DNA of 64,000 nucleotides from Blautia glucerasea (GTDB lineage Bacteria; Bacillota; Clostridia; Lachnospirales; Lachnospiraceae), in the NCBI RefSeq assembly GCF_020537505.1, contig NZ_JAJBMO010000018.1, positions 1-64,000 on the forward strand, given 5' to 3'. Below are positions 60,633 through 64,000 of the stretch, piece by piece. How positions within the stretch are numbered: the first letter of the stretch is position 1; every line of letters begins with the position of its first letter. The notes under the pieces are model-generated. The model was given only the letters and a program-made list of their open reading frames with translations. It did no database searches and was not told the DNA's origin. Made by a program: the position numbers and the translations under genes.

Positions 60633-61136
60633 TTGGATAGAAATTTAAGGGAACAAAGAAGAGAAAGGAAGAAATCCGGTATGGGTCGCCATGGTTTGAG
60701 ACATCATGGTGCAGAAGATCATGGCACAAATCGTCACGGCAGAGAACAGCATAATGGGTCAAGAAACCGAAAGGGTTACCGCCTTCTGGTGGAAAAGCCG
60801 GGAACACACTTACTATTTATTGGTTCCAGATCCTGCACAAGGCATAAAGGAACCATGAAAATGGAACTTCAGCAGGAAGGTAAACTGACATTTCTGATAT
60901 TGGATGATGTAGACTGGATCACAGGTTCATATTTGAATGAAATCGAAGAAGCAGTGCGCCTGGTTGTAAGTGAGATTCATCCGGAAAAACTGATATTGTT
61001 TGGCGGTTGCCAGATTGAACTGCTTTCGACGGATTATGCTACCCTGACAAAGAATCTGTCAGAGGAATTGAAGACTAATATATATTTTCATAAGGGATGT
61101 CATTTTGTTGGATATGATCCTTATGCGACTGAATAG
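60633..61136 (+). CDS. His-rich protein resembling the N-terminal half of nitrogenase component 1
   Basis: This 167-residue protein's first 45 residues are rich in His (H20, 24, 25, 30, 35, 40), Arg and Gly, a possible nickel/metal-binding tail. From residue about 58 it reads THLLFIGSRSCTRHKG, DDVDWITGSYLNEIEEAVRL, IHPEKLILFGGCQIELLSTD and HKGCHFVGYDP, which fits the first Rossmann-like domain of NifD/NifK-type proteins with Cys68, Cys126 and Cys156 as cluster-ligand candidates. The C-terminal domains are absent. TTG start with AAGGAG upstream. It would form a complex with the next gene product. The exact function is unknown. Confidence 0.68.
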   Translation: MDRNLREQRRERKKSGMGRHGLRHHGAEDHGTNRHGREQHNGSRNRKGYRLLVEKPGTHLLFIGSRSCTRHKGTMKMELQQEGKLTFLILDDVDWITGSYLNEIEEAVRLVVSEIHPEKLILFGGCQIELLSTDYATLTKNLSEELKTNIYFHKGCHFVGYDPYATE

Positions 61137-61149
61137 AAAGGAAATGTGA

Positions 61150-63176
<2,027 letters not shown>

Positions 63177-63218
63177 AAAACACAAAAAAAAATATAAATA
63201 TAGAAAACAATTGTACAA

Positions 63219-63282
63219 TTTCCAAAATGGAAATCGTGGATGAAAAAACGGAATTGATTAAATATTGTGCATTTTGTATAAT
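63219..63282 (+). promoter_or_regulatory. second LysR-type box and promoter
   Basis: The palindrome TTTCCA-AAA-TGGAAA recurs at 63219-63233. TTGATT (63254-63259) and TATAAT (63277-63282), 17 nt apart, follow with the same 28-nt centre-to--35 distance as at 59052. Confidence 0.82.
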
Positions 63283-63349
63283 CGAGCTACAAAAAAGAAG
63301 TGCATAGGAAAAAATGCACAAAAACAAATGTAAAACGGAGGTTTATGAA

Positions 63350-64000
63350 ATGAAAAGAAAAACACTTATTGCGTTACTGGCAGCAACTTCTATGGTATTT
63401 GGTGTTTGTTCCCCTGCCTTTGCTTCCGATATCCAGGTTGAGTCTGCTACACCAGTAGAGTCTGAAAACCAGGCATCGAAAGTCGTTGTAGCAGTTGATG
63501 ATGACTCTTTTACCATCGGACCTTGGGGAAGCGATTCAGCAGTCAGAGACTGGACGGAAGATATTATTTGGGCACATCTGTGTTATCGTCCTTTTATTGG
63601 AGCAATGTTGGAAAAAGATGAGCTTCAGATGAATGCCGCAAAATCAGTGACAAAGGTCGATGATTCCACTTATGATGTAGAGCTCTTTGATAATATTGTT
63701 GATAATCAGGGAAATCCAATTAAAGCATCTGATGTTGTATACAGTTATGATAAGCTGGCTGAGCTTGGTTTTGTATCTGAAATTTCTCTGTATTATGACA
63801 GTGCAGAAGCAACTGGTGATTATACACTTACCATAAAGCTGAAAGATAGCAGTGAAGGTGCGATTGAAGCTGTTCTTTGCAACTGCTCTATTGCAAGCGA
63901 GTCATGGTATGAAAATGCTTCTGAAAATGATATCAACTCCAATCCTGCAACTACAGGTGCATATAGTGTAACAGAGATGGTTGCCGGTTCCGGTGTTACT
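63350..64000 (+). CDS. ABC transporter substrate-binding protein, family 5 (partial)
   Basis: The first 217 residues of a peptide/nickel-class (SBP_bac_5) binding protein are present; the gene continues past the window. It has a signal peptide (KRKTLIALLAATSMVFGVCS, then PAFA) and the typical early SBP pattern (LCYRPFIGAMLEKDE, AKSVTKVDDSTYDVELFDNIVDNQG and KASDVVYSYDKLAE). GGAGG lies 7 nt before the ATG at 63350. The LysR box upstream links it to the nitrogenase-like locus, so it may import the substrate or a metal for it. Permease genes would be expected just outside. Confidence 0.85.
   Translation, partial: MKRKTLIALLAATSMVFGVCSPAFASDIQVESATPVESENQASKVVVAVDDDSFTIGPWGSDSAVRDWTEDIIWAHLCYRPFIGAMLEKDELQMNAAKSVTKVDDSTYDVELFDNIVDNQGNPIKASDVVYSYDKLAELGFVSEISLYYDSAEATGDYTLTIKLKDSSEGAIEAVLCNCSIASESWYENASENDINSNPATTGAYSVTEMVAGSGVT

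Overview
The window is low-to-moderate GC DNA of a gut-type Firmicute, most likely a Lachnospiraceae member. The basis is family knowledge: Tn1549/CTn-type conjugation genes, Maff2, CD1108/CD1107-type mobile-element proteins, TnpV, TTRAP, DUF3847, frequent TTG starts with strong GGAGG Shine-Dalgarno sites, and Cna-B/LPXTG surface proteins. No rRNA, tRNA or CRISPR array was seen.

Positions 1 to about 56,690 are one integrative conjugative element (ICE), entered inside its coupling-protein gene and ending at a tyrosine integrase followed by arm-type repeats. In order it holds: virD4 (broken), a small ORF, maff2 (broken), VirB6, PrgI/VirB3, VirB4, a 3D/NlpC-P60 cell-wall hydrolase, DUF4315, DUF4366, topoisomerase III, a 2,245-residue thioester/Cna-B adhesin, an XRE regulator, a type I holin-like toxin, a truncated helicase/methylase gene with a tnpV gene nested inside it in another frame, an insert with blaR1-blaI, a MOBP relaxase with MobC and oriT, a YjbR protein, a ParE-type toxin-antitoxin pair, XRE regulators, a Tn916-like sigma factor/HTH pair, xis, a Phd-type antitoxin and int.

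Two sibling integrative mobilizable elements (IMEs) of higher GC sit inside this ICE. IME-1 (849-13999) splits virD4 at a GA dinucleotide. IME-2 (about 14599-25405) splits maff2 and is flanked by an 11-bp repeat. Both restore the host reading frame on paper when removed. They share a backbone: XRE regulator, a conserved roughly 115-nt intergenic block, relaxase, CHC2 primase overlapping a VirE helicase in the +1 frame, GTTGC iteron-like repeats, a small protein, and a large serine recombinase. They differ in relaxase (MOBV-like in IME-1, MOBQ MobA/L in IME-2 with a recognisable MOBQ nick region) and in cargo. IME-1 carries a two-component system with an FtsX-type ABC exporter. IME-2 carries TnpV, a DUF1835/DUF3658 protein, a RepA_N-like protein and a duplicated membrane anchor. 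With virD4 and maff2 interrupted, an extra lesion near virD4 base 20-53, and a lost helicase C-terminus, the ICE is probably immobile now, though its MOBP/oriT module may still act in trans or cis.

From 56,700 the sequence looks chromosomal: an IS4-type transposase remnant, a palindromic MITE-like repeat, then a compact locus with a LysR regulator, a secreted esterase-like hydrolase, a His-rich 167-residue protein resembling the N-terminal half of a nitrogenase component 1, a 394-residue nitrogenase component 1-like protein, a NifH-like ATPase, and a peptide/nickel-class ABC binding protein running off the window. The hydrolase and binding-protein promoters carry an identical 15-bp palindrome centred exactly 28 nt upstream of the -35 box, which argues for one LysR-type regulon around a nitrogenase-like reductase of unknown substrate. 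This locus, the overprinted tnpV and the paired nested IMEs are the most interesting parts of the window.
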